From CAVQYV01 sp963718295 [NCBI: uncultured Methylomirabilota bacterium] (GTDB lineage Bacteria > Methylomirabilota > Methylomirabilia > CAVQYV01): a stretch of 64,000 nt of DNA. The stretch spans positions 9,176-73,175 of the forward strand of contig CAVQYV010000012.1 in the NCBI GenBank assembly GCA_963718295.1, in the 5' to 3' direction. Position numbers and translations under genes: made by a program. Below the pieces are notes generated by a model that was not told where the DNA came from, did no database searches, and was given only the letters and a program-made list of their open reading frames with translations. Positions 52,783-63,148 of the stretch are shown piece by piece (within the stretch, counting starts at the first letter, position 1; each line of letters starts with the position of its first letter).

Positions 52783-54666
52783 TCACCGCGGAAGGCCGGC
52801 CTTGAGGAAGCCCTCCACGGCGTGCTGGCGATCCTTTTCGCGGAGAAAGGGGTGCGTGCTGCCCCAGTAAGATGCGGAGAAGGACGGGTGATCCTTCAAA
52901 TACTTCTCTGCCTCGACCCGCGCTTCCTCCGTCCGTCCGAGATAAGCCAGGCAAGCGGCCACAGTCCTCCTGGCTTCACCCACCGATGGCGCCTTCCTGA
53001 GCGTCTCAATGGCTCCTTCGTAATCACGTGTGAAGTATTGGGCGCAACCCAAGAACCATAAATACCAGTTAGGGTAGTACGGATTCAGGCGCATTGCTTC
53101 TTTGACGCGCCTCATCGCCTCCTCGGGATGGCCACTGAACAGATAGGGTTCTGCAGATGCGGCAAGCAGGTCTGCGCTATTAGGGTTGGCCTTCAGTCCC
53201 TCTTCGAATTGAGCTATTGATTCCTTGTGTTTGTTGCTAAAAAGAAGAAGATGGCCAAGTGCATTACGCACCGTTCCCTCCCTTGAATCCAGGGCGACTG
53301 CCTTGTTTGCAAACTCGAAAGCCTTTTGACAGGACTCCTTGGGTCTTCCCGGAAGAAATCCACTCTGCCAATCCATGTAATGTGTTTGCGCCAACAGTGC
53401 ATAGGCACTCGCGAAATTCGGATCCAAGAGAATGGCCTTCTCAAGCAGTTCCCTGGCTTTCGCGTTATCTCTGGGATTGAAACGAAGAAATAGCTCTACA
53501 CCGCGCCAGAAAAGCCCATATGCATCCAGGCTACTCGGATGTTTCAAGGACGCCCTTGCCATTTCAGTCTGATCCATCTTCCCTACCAGGGAACCCACGA
53601 GCTTCCGAGTCACCTCGTCCTGCACCTGGAAGACATCCGTCAGTGGACGATCGAAGCGCTCGACCCACAGATGGGTGCCGGAGATAGCATCGATCAGCTG
53701 GGCTGTGACCCGGATGCGATCCTTGGAGGTCTGGACACTGCCCTCCAGCACGTAGCGGACCCCCAGTTCCTCCGCCACCTGCTGCACCATCACCGCTTTT
53801 CCCTTGTAGGTGAGGGTGGAGTTCCGGGCGATGACAAAGAGCTGTTTGAACCGGGCCAGGGCGGAGATGATATCCTCCGTCATGCCATCCGCAAGGTAAT
53901 CCTGCGATTTATCCTTGCTGAGATTCTCGAACGGAAGCACGGCGATGGAGGGCCTGTCGGGCAGGGGAAAGGCCATCCTCTGCACGGAAGCGACCTGGGG
54001 GGCTCGGGCGGGATGGATCGCAAAACGCCAGAAGAACACGGAGGCAATGATGAGGAGGACCCCTGCCGCCATGGCGATCCATCCCCATTTCCTCCGGAAT
54101 GCCCTCTTGGCCTTCTGCACCCGGTGGGCGGCAGCGCCGGGGAAGGAGAGCAGCCGGTACACTCGAACAGGCTCGGCAATATTCTTCAGCGTCTGCTCCC
54201 CCAGATCCTCGTACTCGAACCCCAGCTTGCCTTTGATGGCGTCATGCACCATCCCGGAGATGCAGATTCCTCCGCCTTCCGCCAGGGCCTGGAGCCGGGC
54301 GGCGATGTTCACCCCGTCTCCGTAGATCCGGCCCTCTTCCTCCACCACATCCCCTAAGCTGACGCCCATGCGGAACTCCATCTTCCGATGATCGGGTAGT
54401 TCTGCATTTCTCTCAGCCAATTCCCGCTGCATCTCAGCTCCCGCGTTCACCGCATCCAGGACGCTGTCGAAGCGGGCCAGGATGTTATCCCCCGTGGCAT
54501 CCACCACTTGGCCCCGATAGCGCCGAATCAGGGTCTCCATCGCCTCCTTGTAGGCGGTCAAGGTGCGGATGGTCCCCACATCATCCTGACTGATCAGGCG
54601 GGTATAATCCTTCACATCGGCAGACAGGATGGCGATGAGCTTGCGGCTGATGCCTTCGGGAATCAT
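52783..54666 (-). CDS. cyclase-TolB-TPR receptor, copy 2 (the intact copy)
   Basis: 627 residues. Class III cyclase homology domain, residues 1-175: metal Asp17 and Asp60, substrate Asp117, transition-state Asn120 and Arg124 (IYGDGVNIAARLQ). Membrane segment at about 196-214 (WIAMAAGVLLIIASVFFWRF). TolB/FlgO-like domain from about 235 (PSIAVLPFENLSKDKSQDYL) to about 350. Then roughly seven TPR-like repeats (NFASAYALLAQTHYMDWQSG, LLFSNKHKESIAQFEEGLKA, etc.) to the end. The cyclase is cytosolic; the TPR part would be on the other side of the membrane. Likely makes cAMP or cGMP in response to a periplasmic signal. Confidence 0.93.
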   Translation of the reverse strand: MIPEGISRKLIAILSADVKDYTRLISQDDVGTIRTLTAYKEAMETLIRRYRGQVVDATGDNILARFDSVLDAVNAGAEMQRELAERNAELPDHRKMEFRMGVSLGDVVEEEGRIYGDGVNIAARLQALAEGGGICISGMVHDAIKGKLGFEYEDLGEQTLKNIAEPVRVYRLLSFPGAAAHRVQKAKRAFRRKWGWIAMAAGVLLIIASVFFWRFAIHPARAPQVASVQRMAFPLPDRPSIAVLPFENLSKDKSQDYLADGMTEDIISALARFKQLFVIARNSTLTYKGKAVMVQQVAEELGVRYVLEGSVQTSKDRIRVTAQLIDAISGTHLWVERFDRPLTDVFQVQDEVTRKLVGSLVGKMDQTEMARASLKHPSSLDAYGLFWRGVELFLRFNPRDNAKARELLEKAILLDPNFASAYALLAQTHYMDWQSGFLPGRPKESCQKAFEFANKAVALDSREGTVRNALGHLLLFSNKHKESIAQFEEGLKANPNSADLLAASAEPYLFSGHPEEAMRRVKEAMRLNPYYPNWYLWFLGCAQYFTRDYEGAIETLRKAPSVGEARRTVAACLAYLGRTEEARVEAEKYLKDHPSFSASYWGSTHPFLREKDRQHAVEGFLKAGLPR

Positions 54667-54773
54667 GGGAGGTCACCCTCTTGCGAAAATGGTTTGGAGT
54701 TATGATTAAGATACACTATGATGAGCGTGTCTATGTTCCATTCTTTCCGGTCAACCCGGGGGGAGGTGAAGCA

Positions 54774-54980
54774 ATGAGACAAGTGATCGTTTATCCGGGC
54801 GAAGATGGCTACTGGGTGGCAGAATGTCCCAGTCTGCCTGGCTGTATCAGCCAAGGCAAGACGAAGGAAGAAGCCATTGCCAATATTAAGGAGGCCATTC
54901 AGGGGTACATTTCCGTTCTCGAGGAAGATCATCTTCCCATACCGGAGGAACGCTTTGAAGCCCTCCTGGTGGCTGTATGA
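54774..54980 (+). CDS. hicB: HicB-family antitoxin, copy 2
   Basis: 68 residues from ATG 54774 (GGGAGGTGAAGC precedes). RQVIVYPGEDGYWVAECPSL, then PGCISQGKTKEEAIANIKEA: the canonical HicB motif. It overlaps the following hicA by four bases. The sequence is not close to copy 1, so the pair was acquired independently. It is in the gap between cyclase copies 2 and 3, on the opposite strand. Confidence 0.93.
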   Translation: MRQVIVYPGEDGYWVAECPSLPGCISQGKTKEEAIANIKEAIQGYISVLEEDHLPIPEERFEALLVAV

Positions 54981-55198
54981 CCCGACTACCGAGAATTTCG
55001 GGTCGGGAATGCATCAAGGCGCTGGAGAAGGCCGGTTTCTACTTCAAGCGTCGGGAGGGAAGTCACATCATCCTGCGTCGAGATGAACCTTTCGCACAAG
55101 TTGTTGTCCCCGAACATGACGAACTGGATAGGGGCACCCTTCGCGCGATCATCCGGCAGGCGAACCTCAGCGTGGATGAGTTTTTGGGCCTGCTCTAA
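54977..55198 (+). CDS. hicA: HicA-family toxin, copy 2
   Basis: 73 residues, SGRECIKALEKAGFYFKRRE then GSHIILRRD with the catalytic His in GSH, and HDELDRGTLRAIIRQANLSV at the end: a typical small HicA. ATG is inside the stop of hicB (ATGA overlap). It ends 126 bases from the converging end of cyclase copy 3. Confidence 0.93.
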   Translation: MTRLPRISGRECIKALEKAGFYFKRREGSHIILRRDEPFAQVVVPEHDELDRGTLRAIIRQANLSVDEFLGLL

Positions 55199-55324
55199 AA
55201 TTCACAATTAGCACAATTAGAGTACAATGAGTATTCGTTTAGGAATACCTCCCCATTACTCATGAGGCGAGGGGATTTGAAGCTCCCGAAATCTTGCTGC
55301 GGAGCATGCACTCGCTGGACATCC

Positions 55325-57211
55325 TCACCGCGGAAGGCCGGCCTTGATGTAGCCCTCCACCGCGTGCTGTCGATCCTTTTCGTAAAGGAAGGGATGGGTG
55401 CTGCCCCAGTAAGAGGCGGAGAAGGACGGGTGGTCTTTCAAGTATTTCTCTGCCTCGGCACGGGCTTCCTCCATCCGCCCCAGGTAGGCGAGGCAAGCGG
55501 CCAGGGTCCGCCTGGCCTCACCCATCGGCGACATCTGCCGGAGTGTCTCAATAGCCCCTTCATAATCGCGTGCGAGGTATTGCCCAAAACCGACAAACCA
55601 GACGTACCAGTTGGGATAGATAAGGATTCAGGCGCATCGCCTCCCTAACCCGCCTGATCCCCTCTTCGGGCTGGCCACCGAATAAGTACGGTTCTGCCGA
55701 TTCGGCAAGCAGGTCTGCGCTGTTGGGATTGGCCTTCAGAGCCTCTTCATATTGAGTCACCGCCTCCTTATATTTCTTACCGAAAAGCAGAACGTGGCCA
55801 AGCGCAAACCGCGCCCAGGGTCCCTCGGATCCAGGGCCACGGCCCTGCTTGCCAGATCCAGGGCCTTTTGATAGGACTCCTTGGGCCTTCCCGGAAGCAA
55901 ACCCACTCTGCCAATCCATATAATGGGTCTCCGCCAACAGCGCATAAGCACGCGCGAAATGCGGATCCAGGGCAATCGCCTTCTCAAACAGCTCTCGGGC
56001 CTTTGCGTTATTCCTGGGGGTAAAACGCCAGTAAATTTCAAGACCGCGCCAATAAAGGCTGTAGGCATCCAGGCTCTCGGGATGCTTGAGCGATGCCTTT
56101 GCCATTTCGGCCTGCTCCAGCTTCCCTACCAGGGAGCCCACGAGTCTTCCGGGTCACCTCGTCCTGCACCTGGAAGACATCGGTCAGGGGACGATCGAAG
56201 CGCTCGACCCATAGATGGGTGCCGGCTATGGCGTCGATCAGCTGCGCCGTGACCCGGATGCGATCCTTGGAGATCTGCACGCTGCCCTCCAGCACATAGC
56301 GCACCCCCAACTCCTCTGCCACCTGCTGCACCTTCACTGCTTTTCCCTTGTAGGTGAGGGTCGAGTTGCGGGCGATGACGAAGAGCTGTTTGAACCGGGC
56401 CAGGGCGGAGATGATATCCTCCGTCATCCCATCCACGATGAAATCGCTGGGACTTATCCTCGCTGAGGTTCTCGAAGGGAAGCACGGCGATGGAGGGTCG
56501 TCCGGCAGGGGAAAGGCCATCTTCTGGACGGAGGCGACCTGGGGGGCACCGAGCGGGAAGAAGGACAAAGCGCCAGAGGAGCCCAGCGACAATGACGAGG
56601 ATGACCCCTGCGGCGAGGGCGATCCATCACCCATTTCCTCCGGAGGGCCCTTTTGGCCTCCTTTACCCGGTGGGCGGCCGCACCGGGATGGGAGAGGAGC
56701 CGGTACACTCGAACGGGCTCGGCAATGTTCTTGAGGGTCTGCTCCCCCAGATCCTCGTATTCGAAGCCCAGCTTGCCTTTGACGGCGTCATGCACCATGC
56801 CGGAGATGCAGATTCCTCCCCCTTCGGCCAGGGCCTGGAGGCGGGCGGCGATGTTCACCCCGTCTCCGTAGATCCGGCTCTCTTCCTCCACCACATCCCC
56901 GAGGCTGATCCCCATGCGGAACTCCATCCGGCGGTCATAGGGCAGCTCGGCATTTCGCTCTGCCAGGTCCCGCTGCATCTCGGCCGCACATTCACCGCAT
57001 CCAGGACGCTGTCGAAGCGGGCCAGGAAGCTATCCCCGGTGGCATCCACCACCTGGCCCCGGTAGCGACGGATCAGGGTCTCCATCGCCTCCTTGTAGGC
57101 GGTCAGGGTGCGGATGGTCCCCACATCGTCCTGGCTCATCAGGCGGGTGTAGTCCTTCACATCCGCAGACAGGATGGCGATGAGATGGCGGCTGATGCCT
57201 TCGGGGGTCAT
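55325..57211 (-). pseudogene. cyclase-TolB-TPR receptor, copy 3, multiple frameshifts
   Basis: 1887 bases, one codon longer than the intact copy. All parts are recognisable in order: MTPEGISRHLIAILSADVKD, GDGVNIAARLQALAEGGGIC, the membrane region, the TolB-like domain (QQVAEELGVRYVLEGSVQIS) and TPRs ending KDRQHAVEGYIKAGLPR. Single-base changes shift frame near 56990, 56630, 56455, 56150, 55815 and 55620. A functional protein cannot be made as given. Because the same positions are intact in other copies, repeat-driven consensus error is a possible alternative to decay. Confidence 0.85.
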
Positions 57212-57364
57212 GGGAGATCCTCCTGGCAACTCGCACTTCTCGCAAACCTTTTGACAACCACGAGCGGGTTTGATAAACAGAAACGGAAGAACACGAAGGT
57301 ATAAAGCCGGAGTTGCTCGGGCGAGACACCCATCACATCGAATGCCCGAGGCGGAGATGAAAAC

Positions 57365-57633
57365 ATGAGACGAATCAAGGAAGTAGAAAGTTCTTGCCGA
57401 ATATCCGACTGGATTTAGCCTTTGATGATGGGGGAACGAAAGGCATAATCGATCTCTCCTCCCTGGTGGGGAAAGGCGTCTTTTCCCTGTGGCGTGATCC
57501 CAGCGCCTTTGAGCGCGTTCAAATCGGGACCTCGGGAGAGCTCATCTGGGATGACCAAGTCGATCTGTGTCCAGACGCTTTGTATCTGAGGGTGACGGGG
57601 AAGAGGCCAGAGGATCTTTTCCCCTGCCCCTGA
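57365..57633 (+). CDS. DUF2442 family protein, early frameshift
   Basis: The natural start is ATG 57365 reading MRRIKEVES, then one base shift near 57391 leads into LPNIRLDLAFDDGGTKGII and on to KGVFSLWRDPSAFERVQIGT and VDLCPDALYLRVTG. This is the DUF2442 fold, usually encoded with a DUF4160 protein, as here. Such pairs behave like toxin-antitoxin modules in genomic context, but the mechanism is not established. TTG 57394 could be used as an alternative start. Confidence 0.75.
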
Positions 57634-57648
57634 GGCGTGAGCCAGCGC

Positions 57649-57911
57649 GTGCCTGAGATCAGTCGCTTTTTTGGCATCGTGATCAAGATGTTCTTTGAAG
57701 ACCACAACCCCCCACATTTTCATGCGGAGTATGGCGATAGCGAGACACTGATCGACATCCATAACCTATCGGTCTTTGCGGGACGGTTGCCGCCCCGTGT
57801 TGTGGGGCCTTATCATCGAGTGGGCGACCCTTCACCAACAGGAACTGCTCGCTAACTGGCAACATGCGCAGGGGCAACAGGCGCTTCAGAGGATCGATCC
57901 ACTCGAATAGA
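57649..57911 (+). pseudogene. DUF4160 family protein, one frameshift
   Basis: GTG 57649 begins the family motif PEISRFFGIVIKMFFEDHNP then PHFHAEYGDSETLIDI. After RLPPRVVG near 57806 one base shift leads to LIIEWATLHQQELLANW, continuing QHAQGQQALQRIDPLE to TAG 57911. The combined protein would be about 87 residues, the normal family length. It follows the DUF2442 gene by 15 bases. Confidence 0.75.
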
Positions 57912-57973
57912 ATCTACCAACCTTCCTCTTGTTTCTCCCAAATCGCAAACTCCCCACCCGCATTCCATCGATC

Positions 57974-59860
57974 TCACCGCGGAAGGCCGGCCTTGATGCA
58001 GCCCTCCATGTAGTGCTGTCGATCCTTGTCGTGGAGGAAGGGCGTGGTGCTGGCCGTATAGGTTGCGGAGAAGGAAGGATTATCCTTCAAATATTTCTCT
58101 GCCTCGACATGCGCCTCCTCCATCCGCCCTAATTGGGCAAGGGAGGCGGCAAGCATGTGTCTGGCTTCACCCATCGGCGACATCTTCTTGAGCGTCTCCA
58201 CCGCCCCTTGATAATCGTGCGCTTGATATTGGGCCCAACCCAACCCAAACAAGTACCAGTTGGGACAGTAGGGGTTGAGGCGCATCGCCTCCTTGACCCG
58301 GCGGATGGCCTCTTCCGGCCGGCCAACATCGGTGTAAAACTCTGCCGAAAGGACAATGATGTTTGCATCGTTGGGATTGTCCTTCAGGGCCTCTTCAAAT
58401 TCAGCCGCCGCTTCGTCGAATTTGCTGCCGAAAAACAGGATGAAGGCCAGGGTGCCACGTGTGAAGCCGTCCCTTGAATCCAGGGCCACCGCCTTATAGG
58501 CAAGATCGAGGGCCTTTTGATAGGATTCCTTCGGCTTTCCCGGGATCCACCCGAATGTCCAATCATTAAAATGAGTAACCGCCAATACCCTATAAGCGCC
58601 CCCGTAATTCGGATCCAGGGCAATCGCCTTTTTCGCCAGCTCCCGAGCCTTCGCGTTATCAGAGGGGGTATAATGGAAAAATAACTCGTAGGCGCGCCAG
58701 TAAAGGCCGTACGCATCGAGGCTGTTGGGATGCTGGAGTGATGCCTTTGCCGTCTCGGCCTGCTCCAGCTTGCCTACCAGGGAAGCCACGAGCTTTCGGG
58801 TCAGCTCGTCCCGCACCTGGAAGACATCGGTCAGGGGGCGATCGTACCGCTCCACCCAGAGATGGGTGCCGGCGATGGCATCGATCAGCTGGGCGGTGAC
58901 CCGGATGCGATCCTTGGAGATCTGCACGCTGCCCTCCAGCACATAGCGAACCCCCAGCTCCTCGGCCACCTGCTGCACCTTCACCGGTTTGCCTTTGTAG
59001 GTGAGAGTGGAGTTGCGGGCGATCACGAAGAGCTGTTTGAAACGGGCCAGGGCGGAGATGATGTCCTCCGTCATACCGTCCACGATGTAATCTTGGGACT
59101 TATCCGCGCTGAGGTTTTCGAAGGGAAGCACGGCGATGGAGGGCCGATCGGGCAGGGGAAAGGCCATCTTCTGGACGGAGGCGACCTGGGGGGCGCGAGC
59201 CGGAAGAAGGACAAAGCGCCAGAGGAGCACAGGGCGGCAATCACGAGGACGGCCCCTGCGGCCAGGGCGATCGATCCCCATTTCCTGCGGAAGGCCTTTT
59301 TAGCCTCCTTCACCCGGTGGGCCGCCGCACCGGGGATGGGAGAGGAGTCGATAGACCCGGACAGGCTCGGCGATGTTCTTGAGGGTCTGCTCCCCCAGAT
59401 CCTCGTATTCGAACCCAAGCTTGCCCTTGACGGCGTCATGCACCATGCTGGAGATGCAGATCCCTCCTCCTTCCGCCAGGGCCTGGAGGCGGGCGGCGAT
59501 GTTCACCCCATCCCCGTAGATCCGCCCTTCCTCCTCCACCACATCCCCCAGGCTGATCCCCATGCGGAATTCCATCTTCCGGTGATAGGGCAGCTCGGCA
59601 TTTCGCTCGGCCAGGTCCCGCTGCATCTCGGCGGCAGCGTTCACCGCATCCAGGACGCTGTCGAAGCGGGCCAGGATGTTGTCCCCGGTGGCATCCACTA
59701 CCTGGCCCCGGTAGCGACGGATCAGAATCTCCATCGCCTCCTTGTAAGCCGTCAAGGTGCGGATGGTCCCCACATCGTCCTGGCTCATCAGGCGGGTGTA
59801 GTCCTTCACATCCGCAGACAGGATGGCGATCAGCTTACGGGTGATGCCTTCAGGGGTCAT
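57974..59860 (-). pseudogene. cyclase-TolB-TPR receptor, copy 4, frameshift in the membrane linker
   Basis: The cyclase part (MTPEGITRKLIAILSADVKD to RVYRLLSHP) is open from 59860 to about 59340. The TolB-TPR part is open from about 59220 (LLPARAPQVASVQKMAFPLP) to the stop at 57974. The two are joined by shifts within 59220-59340, just where the membrane segment lies. All catalytic residues and TPRs are otherwise intact. As in copy 1, the break separates the cyclase from the sensor half. Last residues KDRQHYMEGCIKAGLPR match the other copies. Confidence 0.85.
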
Positions 59861-59968
59861 GGGGACTCCTCCATGGAGCTGGTCTCAGGATTATGTCGGA
59901 TTATTGCTGGTGAATAGGCTTCGCTGGAGATGTTCAGGATTAGATGGAGCTCAACCATTGTCTCTCCC

Positions 59969-60406
59969 CTATTTGTAAGCGTCTCCCCTGGGAAGAATGG
60001 CGATGATTTCAACCTTCATGGTTCCCTTTAGAAGGCTATAGATCACCCGCCAATCGCCGTCCCTATAGCGCAGGAGCCCTTTCAGCTGACCCGTGAGGGG
60101 TTTGATATTGTTCCCATACAGGGGATTTTGCTCCAGGTCTTCGAAACAGTTGTCAAGCCTTTGCCTGATCGACTTCCCTGTCTTGTCATAGACCCTCTCG
60201 GCAGGCTTTGTTAGGAGGATTTCCCAGATTTCCTTTTTCGCCACTCTGACAGTTTCGCCTTTCTCAGAGGCCTTGAGCCCCTGGTTGATCGCATCAACCC
60301 AGTCAGGACGCGAAAGGATCTCCAGGGTTTCTTTGTGTCTTTCGATGTACTCGTCGATCAGTTCCGACGAGTATTTCCTTGATATCCCTTTTCTCGACGC
60401 TGGCAA
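59969..60406 (-). CDS. fused antitoxin-RelE toxin-like protein
   Basis: 145 residues. The N-terminal 55 residues (SSELIDEYIERHKETLEILS, then RPDWVDAINQGLKASEKGET) look like the C-terminal half of a RelB/RHH antitoxin. The second half (LLTKPAERVYDKTGKSIRQR, LKGLLRYRDGDWRVIYSLLK and VEIIAILPRGDAYK) is a full RelE toxin. In other genomes these are two genes. Upstream, 60410-60461 still encodes MSTTTVRIP and EEKRDTLKIIASVEKRD in other frames: the antitoxin's DNA-binding start, broken by two shifts. So the pair seems to have lost the antitoxin start and fused the rest. Confidence 0.75.
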   Translation of the reverse strand: MPASRKGISRKYSSELIDEYIERHKETLEILSRPDWVDAINQGLKASEKGETVRVAKKEIWEILLTKPAERVYDKTGKSIRQRLDNCFEDLEQNPLYGNNIKPLTGQLKGLLRYRDGDWRVIYSLLKGTMKVEIIAILPRGDAYK

Positions 60407-60542
60407 TGATCTTGAGCGTGTCTCTCTTCTCCTCAGGGAATTCTTACGGTGGTGGTAGACATGTCGAACCTCCTGACATTAATCTACTTGTTTCACTTTG
60501 GTTTGTCAATGACCCTCCATTCCTTCATTGGGCCAGGGGATC

Positions 60543-62435
60543 TCACCGCGGAAGGCCGGCCTTGATAAAACCCTCTACGAGGTGCTGCCGATCCTTTTCG
60601 TGGAGGAAGGGCTCAGTGCTGCCGCAATGAGAGGCGGAGAAGGAGGGGTTATCCTTCAAAAACTTCTCTGCCTCGGCATGCGCCTCCTCCATCCGCCCCA
60701 GTTGGGCCAGGGAAGCAGCAAGAAAGCTCTGGCCTGCACCCATCGGCGACATCTTCCTGAGCGTCTCAACCGCCCCTTGATAATCGTGGCCAACATATTG
60801 GGCCCACACCCAATGTACCACGGATACCAGTTGGGATAATAGGGATTCAGGCGCATCGCCTCCTTGACCCGCCTGATGGCCTCTTCCGGCCGGCCAACAT
60901 AGGTGTAAAATACTGCCGAAAAGACAATGAGGTTTGCGTTATTGGGATTGGCCTTCAAGGCCTCTTCAAATTGAGCCGCCGCTTCGTCGAATTTCCTGCC
61001 GAAAAGCAGAACATAGCCCAGCGTGCTACGTGCTAAGCCCTCCCTGGGATCCAGCGCCACCGCTTTGTAGGCCAGATCGAGGGCCTTTTCATAGGACTCC
61101 TTGGGCTTTCCCGGGAGCCACCCAAGTTCCAATCGCGCACAATGGGTCCACGCCAACCATCTGCATGGGCAGCTGCGTAATTCGGATCCAGCTCCACCGC
61201 CTTTGCAAACAGCTCTCGGGCCTTGGCGTTATCAGAGGGGGTGAAACGCAGACAAAATGCAATAGCCCCGCCAATAAAGGTCATAGGCATCCAGGCTATC
61301 GGGATGCTTGAGTAATGCCGATGCCTTTGCCATTTCGGCCCGATCCAGCTTGCCTGCCAGGGAGGCTACGATCTTTCGCGTTACCTCGTCCTGCACCTGG
61401 AAGACATCGGTCAGGGGACGATCGAACCGCTCGACCCAAAGATGGGTGCCGGTGATAGCATCGATCAGCTGGCCGTGACCCGGATGCGATCCTTCGAGAT
61501 CTCCACGCTGCCCTCCAGCACATAGCGAACTCCTAATTCCTGGGACACCTGCTGCACCTTCACGGCTTTGCCCTTATAGGTCAGGGTGGAGTTACGGGCA
61601 ATGACGAAGAGCTGTTTGAACCGGGCCAGGGCGGCGATGATTTCCTCGGTCATCCCATTGACGATCATCTCATGGGATTTCTCCCCGCTGAGGTTCTACG
61701 AAGGGAAGCACGGCGATGGAAGGCTTGTCGGGCAGGGGATAGGCCATCTTCTGGACGGAGGCAACCTGAGGGGAGCGAGCGGGAAGAATGACGAAGCGCC
61801 AGAGGAAGACGGATCCGATCACAAAGGGGATCCCTGCGGCCAGGGCAATCCATCCCCATTTCTTCCGGAGGGCCTTTTTAGCTTCTTTCACCCGGTGAGC
61901 GGCCGCACCCAGGAGGGAGAGGAGGCGATACACCCGGACGGGCTCGGCGATGTTCTTGAGGGTCTGCTCCCCTAAATCCTGGTATTCGAAGCCCAGCTTT
62001 CCCTTTACTGATCATGCACAGTTCCGGAGATGCAAATGCCACCCCTTCCGCCAGGGCCTGGAGGCGGGCGGCGATGTTCACGCCGTCTCCGTAGATCCGG
62101 CCCTCTTCCTCCACCACATCCCCCAGGCTCACTCCCATGCGAAACTCCATCTTCCGGTGGTAGGGGAGTTCGGCATTCCGCTCGGAGAGGTCCCGCTGCA
62201 TCTCGGCGGCAGCATTCACCGCATCCAGGACGCTGTCGAAGCGGGCCAGGAGATTGTCCCCGGTGGCATCCACCACCTGGCCCCGGTAGCGCTGGATGAG
62301 GGCCTCCATCGCCTCCTTGTGGGCAGTCAAGGTGCGGATGGTCCCCACATCGTCCTGGCTCATCAGGCGGGTGTAGTCCTTCACATCCGCCGACAGGATG
62401 GCGATGAGATTGCGGGCGATACCTTCGGGGGTCAT
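60543..62435 (-). pseudogene. cyclase-TolB-TPR receptor, copy 5, multiple frameshifts
   Basis: 1893 bases. Starts MTPEGIARNLIAILSADVKD at ATG 62435. The cyclase domain is intact to GDGVNIAARLQALAEG; shifts near 62030, 61990, 61695, 61470, 61300, 61145 and 60800 break the rest, but the membrane segment (GWIALAAGIPFVIGSVFLWR), TolB part and TPRs are all recognisable, ending KDRQHLVEGFIKAGLPR. It has its own promoter and leader with a GGCACCG hairpin, like copy 1 and unlike copies 2-4. Confidence 0.85.
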
Positions 62436-62547
62436 GGGATCCTCTCCTGGTAACGGGTTTTAGGGGATATGGGGTGCATGACTATGGGCGCCCAGGCCCG
62501 ACTGAGGACCTCGAACATCCGAGGCCGCTCCAGGGCGCATGAAAACA

Positions 62548-62588
62548 CACAGGCACCGTCTGATGCTGAGATCAGCCCGGTGCCTGTG
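62548..62588 (-). terminator. GGCACCG-type hairpin in the leader of cyclase copy 5
   Basis: CACAGGCACCG / CGGTGCCTGTG with CTGATCTCAGCATCAG pairing inside; almost perfect stem of about 18 pairs. T-content after it is low (TGTTTTC), so termination may be weak. It lies 113 bases before the copy 5 start codon. Confidence 0.55.
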
Positions 62589-62708
62589 ATATTCCATTCG
62601 ATGCCTGCCCTTTCCGTGAGCTCCACTGAGTGTTTAGCCTGTCACAATGGACGAGAAAAGAGATTCTCGGAGATAGATGTGACTTGAGAAACGGGTCCTC
62701 TCGATCTC

Positions 62709-62737
62709 TATTTACTCCTATCCCTTTTCCCTGTCAA
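62709..62737 (-). promoter_or_regulatory. sigma-70-like promoter for cyclase copy 5
   Basis: Minus strand TTGACA, 17-base spacer, TAAATA. Spacer (GGGAAAAGGGATAGGAG) is nearly identical to that of the promoter at 37.6 kb. Confidence 0.65.
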
Positions 62738-63148
62738 CTGCTTTCGTGGGTCTCCAGACATAGGAAGAGCGCAGGGCCGTTTCTGACCGGCAAGGAACGG
62801 GTTACGTTTGTCTTGTGTCCCTTGACCCCGCCTCCAAGGCGGCCCCTGCGGGGCACGTTCCGGCCACCCTGCACAGGCCATGTAAGTGTTGACAAAATAA
62901 TGCTAAAGCAGTAAAAGGGGTAATAGAGAATGGGGCCGCAGGATTGTCCGCAATGAATGTTGACTATAGCGGCAATGCAAGTTATGGAGCCGCAGCATAA
63001 TACCTCACTTTGGATGCCCTATATCTCGGCAACACCGCATTATTCAACGGGTTTTCGGAATGACATTGCCAGTTCGGCCTTTTTCTCTCATGAGTAGCAT
63101 CGCAACTTGTTCCAGCAACACAAAATAGAATCTTCGGCAGAGCAACAA

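Larger units (their letters stand above)
62436..63106. other. leader and intergenic region upstream of cyclase copy 5
   Basis: Contains the promoter at 62709-62737 and hairpin at 62548-62588 described separately. The part from 62740 to 63106 shows no gene; it becomes AT-richer rightward. A CTTGACCCCGCCTC / GGCGGCCCC-like GC segment lies near 62825. Confidence 0.4.
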
